Shown here piece after piece: positions 46,480-55,303 of a DNA stretch of 64,000 bases (positions are counted from its first letter, which is position 1; each line of letters opens with the position of its first letter). The notes beneath the pieces are model-generated. The model saw nothing but the letters and a program-made list of their open reading frames with translations, ran no database searches and was not told the origin of the DNA. The DNA comes from Flavobacterium acetivorans (lineage in GTDB: Bacteria; Bacteroidota; Bacteroidia; Flavobacteriales; Flavobacteriaceae): assembly GCF_020911885.1 (NCBI RefSeq), contig NZ_CP087132.1, forward strand, positions 1,054,001 through 1,118,000. Reading direction: 5' to 3'. A program made the position numbers and the translations under genes.

Positions 46480-46546
46480 GTGTAAATTTTCTCAAAGGCG
46501 TGTGAACTTTGCGAAAAACTTTGCGACCTTTGCGGTTAAAAAACAA
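46480..46546. repeat. Degenerate TTTGCG repeat before the ketoacyl synthase start
   Basis: Contains ACTTTGCGAAAAACTTTGCG and CCTTTGCGGTTAAAAAA, low-complexity words also seen before rsmA (14571-14592). It lies directly upstream of the TTG start and is not expected to be translated. Confidence 0.5.
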
Positions 46547-46550
46547 CATT

Positions 46551-47723
46551 TTGTCAAAAACCATTTCTATAACTGCAATCGCTTCTGTTTCCCCTTTAGG
46601 AAATAAGCCAAAAGTCATTTGGGAGAATTATCTAAAGAATACTCATTTTTTTGAAAAACAAGTGCTGGATCATAAAGAAACATTGACAGCTGTGCTTGGT
46701 GAAGATTCTAAAGTGCTTGTTGCGGCTATGCGTGATTCAGATATTAAATACAAAGCCTTGGATAAATCGGTTTTGTATGCTATGCTGGCTTCTCGAAAAG
46801 CGATTGAAAGTGCCGGATGGGGACAGCAAGATATTTTTGGGATAAACATAGGTTCTTCTCGTGGTGCCACTGATTTATTTGAAAAGCACCATCTTGAATA
46901 TCTGGAATCGGGTAAAGCGCAGACATTGGCTTCGCCAACAACGACTTTGGGTAATATCTCTTCTTGGATTGCCCATGATTTGCAAAGTATCGGACCCGAA
47001 ATTTCTCATTCTATTACTTGTTCGACGGCATTGCATGCGGTATTGAATGGTGTAGCTTGGTTACGTGCAGGAATGGCTGATAAATTCCTTGTTGGAGGAA
47101 GCGAGGCTCCTTTGACTGATTTTACAATAGCCCAGATGCGAGCGTTGAAGATTTATTCGAATATAGATGAACGTCAGCCTGAGCTTGCCGAATGGCCAAA
47201 TCGGGCCTTGGACTTAGAGAAAAAACAAAATACGATGATTCTGGGCGAAGGAGCAGCTGTTTGCTGTCTTGAAATCGGGAAAAAAGAAAATGCGCTGGCT
47301 TTTATTGAAGGAATTGGTTATGCGACTGAAATTTTGGAACATAATATTTCTATTTCGGCAGAAGCTACTTGTTTCCAAAAATCGATGAAAATGGCATTGC
47401 AAGACACAGATTTATCAGCCGTAGATGCGATTGTTATGCATGCTCCTGGAACTATTAAAGGGGATTTGACAGAATATAGAGCGATAGAGAAAGTTTTTGG
47501 TAAAAACCTTCCTTTATTGACCACTAATAAATGGAAAATTGGTCACACCTTCGGAGCATCGGGTATATTGAGTATGGAGCTGGCTATAATGATGATGCAA
47601 CACAATCAGTTTATTGGAGTTCCTTTTGCAAAAGCACAAAATCAAACAAGAAATATCAAGAAAGTATTGGTGAATGCGGTGGGTTTTGGAGGGAATGCTG
47701 TGAGTGTTTTGTTGTCTCTATAA
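46551..47723 (+). CDS. Beta-ketoacyl synthase in the biotin cluster
   Basis: A 390-residue thiolase-fold condensing enzyme of the FabF type. The full Cys-His-His set is visible: C157 in HSITCSTALHAVLNG, His in AIVMHAPGTIKGD and His in KIGHTFGASGILSME. No ATG exists near the N-terminus; TTG 46551 (LSKTISITAIASVSPLG) is the natural start, because earlier in-frame codons come from a TTTGCG repeat. It is shorter than usual for FabF (about 415). Placement after bioA suggests it elongates an acyl chain on the way to pimeloyl-ACP, which is an inference. It ends 6 bp from recX in convergent orientation. Confidence 0.9.
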   Translation: MSKTISITAIASVSPLGNKPKVIWENYLKNTHFFEKQVLDHKETLTAVLGEDSKVLVAAMRDSDIKYKALDKSVLYAMLASRKAIESAGWGQQDIFGINIGSSRGATDLFEKHHLEYLESGKAQTLASPTTTLGNISSWIAHDLQSIGPEISHSITCSTALHAVLNGVAWLRAGMADKFLVGGSEAPLTDFTIAQMRALKIYSNIDERQPELAEWPNRALDLEKKQNTMILGEGAAVCCLEIGKKENALAFIEGIGYATEILEHNISISAEATCFQKSMKMALQDTDLSAVDAIVMHAPGTIKGDLTEYRAIEKVFGKNLPLLTTNKWKIGHTFGASGILSMELAIMMMQHNQFIGVPFAKAQNQTRNIKKVLVNAVGFGGNAVSVLLSL

Positions 47724-47729
47724 AATGTT

Positions 47730-48200
47730 TTAGAGTAATTCTAATTCCTTTACTTTTTCATAAACCAAATTACTTTCAAAGCCGCGACGGAGTAAATAAT
47801 CACAAAATTTTTTTCGTTTTTTTTGAATGTTGGTTTCTCTTATCGATTCCCAATGTTTTTCTGCCAATGAATCAAAAGTACTAATGTATTCATCTGGGCT
47901 AATCTCTTTTAGGGCAATATTAATCAATGTCTGATTGATACCTCTGTATTTTAATTCATTTACAATTCTGATTTTACCCCAATGTTTGATGCGGTGTTTT
48001 CCTCGGGCAAAACTGCAGGCAAAACGTTCTTCATTGAGAAAATTGTCCTTGATAAGATGCGTAATAATGGAACTGATTTCTTCAGAATCCATTTTCATAC
48101 TTCTCAATTTCTGCTCCACTTCTTCATGGCAGCGGTCTTGATAAGCACAATAATGTTCTATTTTTTGGATGGCCTCTTTGATGGAAAAAATGTCTTTCAT
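47730..48200 (-). CDS. recX: Regulatory protein RecX
   Basis: A 156-residue all-helical modulator that inhibits or tunes RecA. Family pattern: YCAYQDRCHEEVEQKLRSM, then NFLNEERFACSFARGKHRIKHWGKIRI and NELKYRGINQTLINIALKEI. I chose ATG 48200 (MKDIFSIKEAIQ); the ATG at 48251 adds 17 residues that do not fit the family. It is convergent with the ketoacyl synthase gene, with only 6 bp between stops. Confidence 0.92.
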   Translation of the reverse strand: MKDIFSIKEAIQKIEHYCAYQDRCHEEVEQKLRSMKMDSEEISSIITHLIKDNFLNEERFACSFARGKHRIKHWGKIRIVNELKYRGINQTLINIALKEISPDEYISTFDSLAEKHWESIRETNIQKKRKKFCDYLLRRGFESNLVYEKVKELELL

Positions 48201-48569
48201 TTGAAATTTTAAAATTAAGAATTTATACTGAAAACTATAGCTTGGTTCCAATAAAAAAATGAAAAGCTTTTTTTATAAAAGCATCGTAATTAGTTGTTAT
48301 TCTCCCGATCGTACCGACGTGTTTTACTGTTCTTTTTTTTGCTATTTTTTTAAAATTGATGAGTTTAAAAACAGATGTCTAAAAAGGTGTAAGTAGTTGT
48401 TTTATAGAATATTGTATTGCTTTGAAAACGTGTATTTTGGCGACGAAAAATGTATATAAACGTATTTAATTTTTTAGCCATAAAATATCATTTAATCTTG
48501 TAGGATATTTCAATTTCATTGATTTAAAACTAATGATTTAAGAATATATTATCTATATATCAATTTTTT
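48201..48569. other. AT-rich divergent spacer, nothing identified
   Basis: A 369-bp spacer between the divergent recX and the large surface-protein gene. It is mostly AT-rich, and I see no exact TAnnTTTG box, ORF or repeat worth calling. Confidence 0.5.
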
Positions 48570-51500
48570 ATGAGACAAATTTGTACTATTATTAGTTTTG
48601 TTTTTTTCTTTTTAACATTTTTCTTTTCAATTGATACTAAAGCACAATGTTCTATTACGGCATCTGTAAGTACAAGCACATTATCATGTGGTACTGTACC
48701 CTTAAGTAATTGTGGTGCATTTTTATATATTGGGGATGATACCAATACGATGACTTTGACGATTGATTCAGGATTTAATCTTAGTTGTTTGGGGCCAATT
48801 AATCTTGTTGTTAGAGATAAGGCTATACTATTATTTGGAACTGGAGCTAATGATAGAATAACACTGGCAGAAGGCTCTAGTATTACCGTTAATGCAGGTG
48901 GGAAACTTGATGGTGGGAATCAATGCACAGCATCTGATAGGATTTATATAGGAGACCAGTTGGTATCGACTTGTAATGGTCAAGCCAATTCAAATAGTAG
49001 TTTTAGTGATTTAGAATCTTTGGGAGGGACAGGAGCTGCAACATCAAATTCGCCAGTATGTGTAGGGGGGCTTGTTAATCTTACTGCTACTCCACCGCCC
49101 AATGGGGTTTTTAGCTATTCGTGGACAGGGCCTAATTCTTTTACAAGTACGGCTCAAAATCCTAGTTTTCTGGCTGGTTCTAATGCAGTTGGGGGTGTTT
49201 ACAATGTTGTAATGACCAGACAATCTGATAATAAAGTTGCTTACGGCCATACTACGGTGGTTGTTAATTCATCTCCTGTAATCACAGTACAACCTACGGA
49301 TCAATTGGATTGTGAAAAGCGTGATGTTAATTTTAAGGTGGTTGCTACGGGTACGAGTTTAGTTTATTCGTGGCAATATAAAAAAACTGGGGATTTGGGT
49401 TTTACTTCCATTTCCTTAGCTACAACAAATGTGAGTAATTTTGATACTAATGTGATTACTGTAAAGAATGTTGGTAGTGCTCAATTTCCAAATGGCACAC
49501 AATTCCAAGCCGTTGTTTCTAATGGGACTTGTAGTGTCACTTCCAGTGTTGCTACTCTTTCAGTGAATGAATTAGTCAATATAACATCGCCAGCTTTGAC
49601 TCCGGTTCAATCTATAGTGAATGTGAAGCTTTGTTACGGAGCAAGTTATTCGTATACAGCGGTAGTTTCTAATGCTTCCAATGGGCCCGTTCTCTACAAA
49701 TGGAAACGATCTGTTGTCTCTGGAGTATGGACTGATGTTGTTGATGGGGCTCATTTTTCAGGAGCTTCAACTGCAACATTGAGTATTAGTAACGGAACGC
49801 CGGCAGAGTCAGGGGAATATCGGGTTTATGTCACTTTTAATAATTCGACAACCCAATGCTCAGTGGATAGTTCGACAAGAACACGTTTGATAACTTTTTT
49901 ACCTCAGTTGACAGTGCCTCAAACAACTATTATTCAGCCGGATTGTATATCAGCTACAGGGTCAATTACAGTGGCGGTGCAGAGTGAAACAGATGTTTAT
50001 AGTTTTGATAATGGAGCGAGTTACCAAGCAAGTAATACTAAATCAGCTTTGACCGCAGGAATTTATAAGGTAATTATAAAAAACAGTGCTGGTTGTATTT
50101 CTACTGTTACCGATTGTGTCATAAAAGCAGCGGTAGAATCAAAATGGAATGGGAGTTCATGGTTTCCAAATGTTCCTACAGTTTCTGATAAGATTGTTTT
50201 TGAGGGAAATTATTCTGAAAACCAAGATTTAGTTGGTTGTTCGTGTGAGGTAAAATCAGGTGCTGTTGTTATTCCAAACGGAAGAACGCTCACGCTAACT
50301 AATGGATTAATTGTTTCAGGAGGGTCATTGACTTTTGACAATAATTCAAGTCTGGTTCAAATTGCCGATAATGCAATAAATATGGGAAATATCATTTACA
50401 GACGCTATACGGCTCCTGTAAAAAGATATGATTTTACTTATTGGTCTTCACCAGTGGTCGGGCAAACATTGCATGATTTATCTCCAAATACGTTCTATGA
50501 TAAGTATTATAGCTTTAACCCTGATAAAGGTTGGGTGATACATGTCAATGGTACTATAAGTATGGAAGCGGCAAAAGGATATAGTATACGAGCACCGCAA
50601 AGTTTCAGTATTACAGAAGCTAGTATTGACTCTAATCCTAAATTTATAGGAGTGCCTAATAATGGAATAAAAACCGTCTCACTTGAGGGTGACAAGTCTT
50701 ATCTTATAGGGAATCCATATCCTTCAGCCATAGATGCTGATGAGTTTTTGATCTATAATTCGACAGCTTTGGAAGGGACTCTTTATTTTTGGACTCATAA
50801 CTCCCCGCCCAGTAGTGCTGTGGCTGGCAATGCTACTTATAATTATACTGCTAACGATTATGCATCCTACAATCTTACTGGCGGGATTAAAACTACTATT
50901 TCAGCCAGAACAGATTCAGATACAAATGATCCGAATAACAATAATAATCTGAATTTGCCAACAGGTAAAATTGCTGCTGGACAGGCTTTTTTTGCTTCAA
51001 GCAGTATTTCAGGTGGTTTAGTTACCTTCAATAACAGTATGCGTATTTCTGGAGGGCCATCAGGCAATGATAATGCACAGTTTTTTAGATTTAAATCAAC
51101 ATCAAAATCAACCAATGCTAAGACATTAGAAAAAAACCGTATTTGGTTGAATTTAACTAATCAACAAGGTGCTTTCAAACAGACTTTAATTGGATACATT
51201 ACTGGAGCAACAAATAATAATGAAGGTTTTTTTGATGGAATAAGTTATGACGGAAATCAGTTTGTGGATTTTTATAGTATAAATGAGAACTTAAATTTAA
51301 CGATTCAAGGTCGGGCCTTACCATTTCAAGAGAATGATACAGTACGATTGGGTTATAAAACTTCGGTCAAAGGAGATTTTCAAGTAAGCATCGACCGTAC
51401 AGATGGTCAATTAGCTTCGCAAGATGTATTTCTAGAAGATAAATTGATAGGCGTTTTTCATGATTTAAAAAAAGAAGCCTATAGCTTCACCACAGAAAAA

Positions 51501-51800
51501 GGTGTTTTTAATGACCGATTTGTATTGCGTTATAACAATAGTAATATGTTGAAAGTCGTTTCAGGTATGGATGATAAGGTGCTCGTTTTGGTTCAGGATA
51601 AAGTAATAAAAATCAGTTCAGCGGATGGTTTTATAGAAAAAATTGCGATCTATGATGTTAGTGGCAGTAGGGTTTTTTATAAAGAAGATGTGAATGATGC
51701 TAGTTTAACAGTTTCTAATGTGGTTTCTGGTGAGCAGGTATTAATTGTGAATGTGGTTTTGAAAAATGGCTCAACAGTTAGTAAAAAAATCATTTATTAA
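48570..51800 (+). CDS. Large secreted protein with Ig-like repeats and T9SS type C sorting domain
   Basis: A 1076-residue exported protein. The signal peptide (about 1-25, ending in DTKAQ) is followed by a Cys-containing region, Ig-like/PKD-like repeats (PVCVGGLVNLTATPPPNGVF, VITVQPTDQLDCEKRDVNFK) and a beta-rich middle (RRYTAPVKRYDFTYWSSPVV). The last roughly 80 residues (VLVLVQDKVIKISSADGFIE to KNGSTVSKKIIY) fit the ChiA-like T9SS type C sorting signal. It should be secreted through the type IX system to the surface or medium, probably for adhesion. No enzymatic motif is evident. Confidence 0.88.
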   Translation: MRQICTIISFVFFFLTFFFSIDTKAQCSITASVSTSTLSCGTVPLSNCGAFLYIGDDTNTMTLTIDSGFNLSCLGPINLVVRDKAILLFGTGANDRITLAEGSSITVNAGGKLDGGNQCTASDRIYIGDQLVSTCNGQANSNSSFSDLESLGGTGAATSNSPVCVGGLVNLTATPPPNGVFSYSWTGPNSFTSTAQNPSFLAGSNAVGGVYNVVMTRQSDNKVAYGHTTVVVNSSPVITVQPTDQLDCEKRDVNFKVVATGTSLVYSWQYKKTGDLGFTSISLATTNVSNFDTNVITVKNVGSAQFPNGTQFQAVVSNGTCSVTSSVATLSVNELVNITSPALTPVQSIVNVKLCYGASYSYTAVVSNASNGPVLYKWKRSVVSGVWTDVVDGAHFSGASTATLSISNGTPAESGEYRVYVTFNNSTTQCSVDSSTRTRLITFLPQLTVPQTTIIQPDCISATGSITVAVQSETDVYSFDNGASYQASNTKSALTAGIYKVIIKNSAGCISTVTDCVIKAAVESKWNGSSWFPNVPTVSDKIVFEGNYSENQDLVGCSCEVKSGAVVIPNGRTLTLTNGLIVSGGSLTFDNNSSLVQIADNAINMGNIIYRRYTAPVKRYDFTYWSSPVVGQTLHDLSPNTFYDKYYSFNPDKGWVIHVNGTISMEAAKGYSIRAPQSFSITEASIDSNPKFIGVPNNGIKTVSLEGDKSYLIGNPYPSAIDADEFLIYNSTALEGTLYFWTHNSPPSSAVAGNATYNYTANDYASYNLTGGIKTTISARTDSDTNDPNNNNNLNLPTGKIAAGQAFFASSSISGGLVTFNNSMRISGGPSGNDNAQFFRFKSTSKSTNAKTLEKNRIWLNLTNQQGAFKQTLIGYITGATNNNEGFFDGISYDGNQFVDFYSINENLNLTIQGRALPFQENDTVRLGYKTSVKGDFQVSIDRTDGQLASQDVFLEDKLIGVFHDLKKEAYSFTTEKGVFNDRFVLRYNNSNMLKVVSGMDDKVLVLVQDKVIKISSADGFIEKIAIYDVSGSRVFYKEDVNDASLTVSNVVSGEQVLIVNVVLKNGSTVSKKIIY

Positions 51801-51866
51801 CCCATTTGAGGGCTGTCTTTTTTCTTGCTAAACAAGTCTATTTCCAAAAGTAAATAGTTATAATGC

Positions 51867-51903
51867 AAAAATCCCAGCTTTGTATAAAAAGCTGGGATTT
51901 TTG
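51867..51903. terminator. Bidirectional terminator between the surface protein gene and bioB
   Basis: AAAAATCCCAGCTT / AAGCTGGGATTTTT perfect 14-bp stem with an 8-nt loop, flanked by A and T runs. It lies 18 bp after the bioB stop on the minus strand. Confidence 0.85.
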
Positions 51904-51920
51904 ATATTCTATTTGATGGT

Positions 51921-53006
51921 TTATTTTCCTTTGACAGATGCTTCAAGATTTCTTTCAATAGTGTGCCCAGGGCGTGACCATTTTGGTTTTTCTCCTAGGG
52001 ATTGAAATTCAGAGTCTTTAGCTTCAACTGTTTTTGGTTGAACCACTTTGGTGAAAGGTTTTTGAGGGTTAAGACCTAACATTTCGAACATTTTCATGTC
52101 CTCATTCACATCCGGATTTGGAGTGGTTAGTAATTTATCACCTGCAAAAATAGAGTTGGCTCCTGCAAAGAAACACATAGCTTGTCCTTCACGGCTCATG
52201 TTCATTCGACCTGCTGACAAACGTACTTGGGTTTCAGGCATTATAATTCTGGTTGTGGCAACCATACGGATCATTTCCCAAATTTCTACTGGTTTTTCTT
52301 CTTCCAGAGGAGTTCCTTCAACGGCAACCAAAGCATTAATTGGTACCGATTCCGGTTGAGGGTTTAGTGTAGAAAGTGCCACAAGCATTCCGGCTCTATC
52401 GTCAATGCTTTCTCCCATTCCAATTATTCCGCCGCTACAAACCGTAACATTAGTTTTACGTACATTTTCTATAGTTTGCAAACGATCTTCAAAGCCACGG
52501 GTTGAAATCACCTCTTTGTAATATTCTTCAGAAGTATCTAAATTGTGATTGTAAGCGTACAAACCTGCTTCTGCTAGACGCTGCGCTTGATTTTCAGTGA
52601 TCATTCCAAGAGTACAACATACTTCCATGTCCATTTTATTGATGGTGCGAACCATCTCTAAAACTTGGTCAAATTCAGGGCCGTCTTTAACGTTTCTCCA
52701 AGCGGCTCCCATGCATACGCGTGATGAACCTCCTGATTTTGCACGTAAAGCTTGTGCCTTTACTTGACTAACTGACATTAAATCATTGCCTTCAACAGAA
52801 GTATGGTAGCGAGCTGCTTGTGGGCAATAGCCACAATCTTCAGAGCATCCACCAGTTTTAATAGACAATAAGGTTGAAACTTGAACCACGTTTGGATCAT
52901 GGTGTTCTCTATGAATCGAAGCTGCTTCGTAAAGCAAATCCATCATGGGTTTATTGTATATTGCGATTATTTCTTCTTTAGTCCAATTATGTTTTGTGAT
53001 ACTCAT
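51921..53006 (-). CDS. bioB: Biotin synthase
   Basis: A 361-residue radical-SAM enzyme inserting sulfur into dethiobiotin. The Fe-S motif is C54-x3-C58-x2-C61 (GGCSEDCGYCPQAARYHT), and the sacrificial-cluster region (MEVCCTLGMITENQAQRLAE, VTVCSGGIIGMGE, LSAGRMNMSREGQAMCFFAG) is intact. ATG 53006 (MSITKHNW) is chosen because a good promoter sits just upstream and the longer frame to 53081 would lie within it. It is about 5 kb from the other biotin genes and on the opposite strand. Confidence 0.97.
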   Translation of the reverse strand: MSITKHNWTKEEIIAIYNKPMMDLLYEAASIHREHHDPNVVQVSTLLSIKTGGCSEDCGYCPQAARYHTSVEGNDLMSVSQVKAQALRAKSGGSSRVCMGAAWRNVKDGPEFDQVLEMVRTINKMDMEVCCTLGMITENQAQRLAEAGLYAYNHNLDTSEEYYKEVISTRGFEDRLQTIENVRKTNVTVCSGGIIGMGESIDDRAGMLVALSTLNPQPESVPINALVAVEGTPLEEEKPVEIWEMIRMVATTRIIMPETQVRLSAGRMNMSREGQAMCFFAGANSIFAGDKLLTTPNPDVNEDMKMFEMLGLNPQKPFTKVVQPKTVEAKDSEFQSLGEKPKWSRPGHTIERNLEASVKGK

Positions 53007-53028
53007 TGTATGCTGTTTTTTAATGCCC

Positions 53029-53059
53029 CAAAAGTAGTCAAATTGTTCTAATGAAGCAA
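53029..53059 (-). promoter_or_regulatory. Predicted bioB promoter
   Basis: The minus strand reads TTG at 53059-53057, a 20-nt spacer, then TACTTTTG at 53036-53029, fitting TTG-N17-23-TAnnTTTG. The leader before ATG 53006 is about 15 nt. I see no clear operator for a biotin repressor. Confidence 0.65.
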
Positions 53060-53105
53060 TGTAATGTTTTTTAAAAAGCATTTTGAAGTTGAGTGGTCTA
53101 GAAGC

Positions 53106-53543
53106 TTAGTCAGTGGTGAATTGATTGTTCCAATACAGCATTAGTAACATAGTGACAATAACAGAAGAGGCTATACCTTCAAATAATAAACAAATAGAAT
53201 AGGTGTTGATTGAAGGATTTCCAGCAAATAGAAAGGTTCTGGGTAAGGTCTGGATATAGGAATTTCCTCCTTTGGAATAGCTGTAAAAAATTAACCCGAT
53301 GGCGCTTAAAACCACACCAATAAATGAGGTGATTATGGCTGAAGCCGCATTAGTGGCAAGCTTTTTTTTGCCTTGGGAAAGATTTGCTTTAATGGTTCTG
53401 TTCACACCATATAAAACAAAAAAAATGTTTAAGAAGCGTAAGTAAAATAAATTACTGTAGCCAAGTGCTTCCATTGATAAAAAAAAGAGCGCAATAACAA
53501 TGAAAATAAGTATTCCGTTTGTTAATTCTTGTGGTAGTTTCAT
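53106..53543 (-). CDS. Four-helix membrane protein, tandem copy A
   Basis: A 145-residue membrane protein with four hydrophobic segments (about 10-28, 30-48, 65-90 and 115-138) and conserved internal motifs RTIKANLSQGKK and GGNSYIQTLPRTFLF. It is clearly paralogous to the adjacent gene at 53621-54058 (about 64% identical over 145 aligned residues by my count, no gaps). I do not recognise the family. Copy B ends 77 bp before this start, and the two are transcribed in the same direction. Confidence 0.8.
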   Translation of the reverse strand: MKLPQELTNGILIFIVIALFFLSMEALGYSNLFYLRFLNIFFVLYGVNRTIKANLSQGKKKLATNAASAIITSFIGVVLSAIGLIFYSYSKGGNSYIQTLPRTFLFAGNPSINTYSICLLFEGIASSVIVTMLLMLYWNNQFTTD

Positions 53544-53620
53544 ATAGGTTCCTTATTAAAACTAATTTGTTGTAAAATACCAGAAATTGCTTTTCAACCT
53601 TTTTTGGGTTAAGATGTTGG

Positions 53621-54058
53621 TTAATCAGATGGGTACTGCTTCTTCCAAAATAACATTAGTGAAAATGTTACAATTACAGCAGAAACAATTCCTTCAAAAA
53701 GCAAAGAAATGCTATACGTCATCACGGAGGGTTTGCCAACAAATAGAAAAGTGTCCGGTAATGTTTGGATGTAAGAATCTCCGCCTTTGTAGTAGGTGTA
53801 GGCTATTAGACCTATTATGCTTAGAAATACTCCAACTAGAGATGTGATTAGAGCAGAAACAGCATTGTATGGAAAAATAGTTTTTCCTTCTTTAAAATTT
53901 GCTTTTAAAGTCCTGTTTGCTCCATAAAAAACAAATAGGATGTTTAATAATCGTAAGTAAACCAAATCGGCTAGGCCTAAAAGTTCCATTGAAAAAAAAT
54001 AGAGACCAATTCCAATAAAAATAATACATCCGTTGTATAGTTCTTTTGGTAGTTTCAT
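53621..54058 (-). CDS. Four-helix membrane protein, tandem copy B
   Basis: A 145-residue membrane protein, the paralogue of the 53106-53543 gene, with the same four membrane segments and the motifs NRTLKANFKEGK and GGDSYIQTLPDTFLF. The basic amphipathic loop after helix 2 and the GG-SYIQTLP loop are the most conserved parts. No transport or enzyme signature is visible. The two genes probably arose by tandem duplication and may be cotranscribed. Confidence 0.8.
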   Translation of the reverse strand: MKLPKELYNGCIIFIGIGLYFFSMELLGLADLVYLRLLNILFVFYGANRTLKANFKEGKTIFPYNAVSALITSLVGVFLSIIGLIAYTYYKGGDSYIQTLPDTFLFVGKPSVMTYSISLLFEGIVSAVIVTFSLMLFWKKQYPSD

Positions 54059-54165
54059 ATGTTTAGTTTTAAAAAGTTAAAAAAATATCTTTTTGATAAA
54101 CAAGGGAATACATCTCAAATTTACACAAAAAATTTGAGATAGCTTAAGGTTTTATTTACTAATTA

Positions 54166-55095
54166 TTAGTGTTTTTTTAGGTAGGATATTGCGTTGTTTC
54201 GGTCTTTCTCTATTTGTGTTTTTAACGATTCTATAGAGTCGAATTTTTGTTCTGGTCTCAGATAGTGTAGTATTGAAACCGATAATTCCTGGCCGTACAA
54301 ATCAGCATCGAAATCTAAATAATGGATTTCTATCGATAAATGTTCTCCGCCAACAGTGGGATTATAACCGATATTCATGATTCCAAAAATAGTTTTTTGG
54401 TCAATTGTGCTTTCTACGATATAGACGCCGTTTGTTGGAGTCAGTTTGTAGTCTTCTTTTATTTTTAGGTTAGCAGTAGGGAATCCTATCGTTCTTCCAA
54501 GGCGTTTTCCTTCTGCAACGATGCCTGTCAAAAAATAGTTGTATCCTAGGTATTGGTTTGCCAGAGCCATGTTTCCTTGGGATAATGCTTTTCTTATTTT
54601 AGTAGAACTTACTGAGATTGCATCTATTTCTTGGGCAGATATTTGTTCAACTTCAAAACCAAATTGCTGTCCAAAAAGGATTAAATCATCAATGTTTGCT
54701 GTGCGGTTTCTTCCAAAGCGATGGTCATGACCAATGATTATTTTATGGATATGGAATTGATCTACAAGAATTTCTCTAACAAAATCTTCGGCAGCTAATC
54801 TGGAAAAACTCTCGTCAAAAGGATGAATAACAAGGTTTTCAATTCCTGTTTTTTCAAGTAAATCTATTTTTTCGGAGATTGTATTCAGTAATTTGATGTC
54901 AGATTGATTTTGTAAAACCATTCTAGGATGTGGAAAAAAGGTCAACACTACACTTTCGTATTTGTTGTTTTCCGTGTTCTGGGTCAGTTTTTTCAGAATT
55001 TTTTTATGACCTATATGTACCCCATCAAAAGTGCCAAGGGTAAGAATCGTTTTTTTGGTAGAGTTAAAATCTTGTATCGATTGAAAAATATTCAA
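54166..55095 (-). CDS. ribF: Bifunctional riboflavin kinase / FAD synthetase
   Basis: A 309-residue protein if the start is TTG 55095. The N-terminal FAD-synthetase domain shows LTLGTFDGVHIGHKKILKKL and IIGHDHRFGRNRTANID. The C-terminal kinase domain (from about 185) shows GKRLGRTIGFPTANLKI and NGVYIVESTI. It converts riboflavin to FMN and FAD. An in-frame ATG at 55167 exists, but a TAAATTTG box at 55117-55124 (minus strand) would place the transcript start after it, and the family alignment begins at NIFQSIQDF, so I favour the TTG. Confidence 0.92.
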   Translation of the reverse strand: MNIFQSIQDFNSTKKTILTLGTFDGVHIGHKKILKKLTQNTENNKYESVVLTFFPHPRMVLQNQSDIKLLNTISEKIDLLEKTGIENLVIHPFDESFSRLAAEDFVREILVDQFHIHKIIIGHDHRFGRNRTANIDDLILFGQQFGFEVEQISAQEIDAISVSSTKIRKALSQGNMALANQYLGYNYFLTGIVAEGKRLGRTIGFPTANLKIKEDYKLTPTNGVYIVESTIDQKTIFGIMNIGYNPTVGGEHLSIEIHYLDFDADLYGQELSVSILHYLRPEQKFDSIESLKTQIEKDRNNAISYLKKH

Positions 55096-55116
55096 AGCTG
55101 TTGTTTTATAATACTG

Positions 55117-55124
55117 CAAATTTA
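55117..55124 (-). promoter_or_regulatory. Predicted -7 box of ribF
   Basis: TAAATTTG on the minus strand, 22 bp before the favoured TTG start. It is inside the longer in-frame extension, which argues against the upstream ATG. Confidence 0.45.
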
Positions 55125-55277
55125 TGGTATCTATTTTAAATTTAGCGGTATTGCCAGTGATTTTCAATATATTTTGTGTTGTTTTTAAAAAAAAGTAAAT
55201 TCATATGAAACAGACTGAATTGAAGGTTAGATTTTAAGGAAAGCCAAAAGGAATACTCGAATTAGATAAAAATGGTT

Positions 55278-55285
55278 TATTTTTG
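55278..55285 (+). promoter_or_regulatory. Predicted -7 box of the metalloprotease gene
   Basis: TATTTTTG, an exact TAnnTTTG match, 18 bp before ATG 55304. It overlaps the extra codons of the longer frame, supporting the 55304 start. Confidence 0.45.
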
Positions 55286-55303
55286 AGTTTATATTTTCAA
55301 GCT

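Noticed and set aside
43975..46550. CRISPR-like array from repeated words around the biotin genes
   Set aside because: The repeats are degenerate, inverted and irregularly spaced, with no uniform spacers or cas genes.
53587..53847. An 86-residue plus-strand ORF
   Set aside because: Antisense to the second membrane-protein copy; Cys/Leu-rich shadow with no support.
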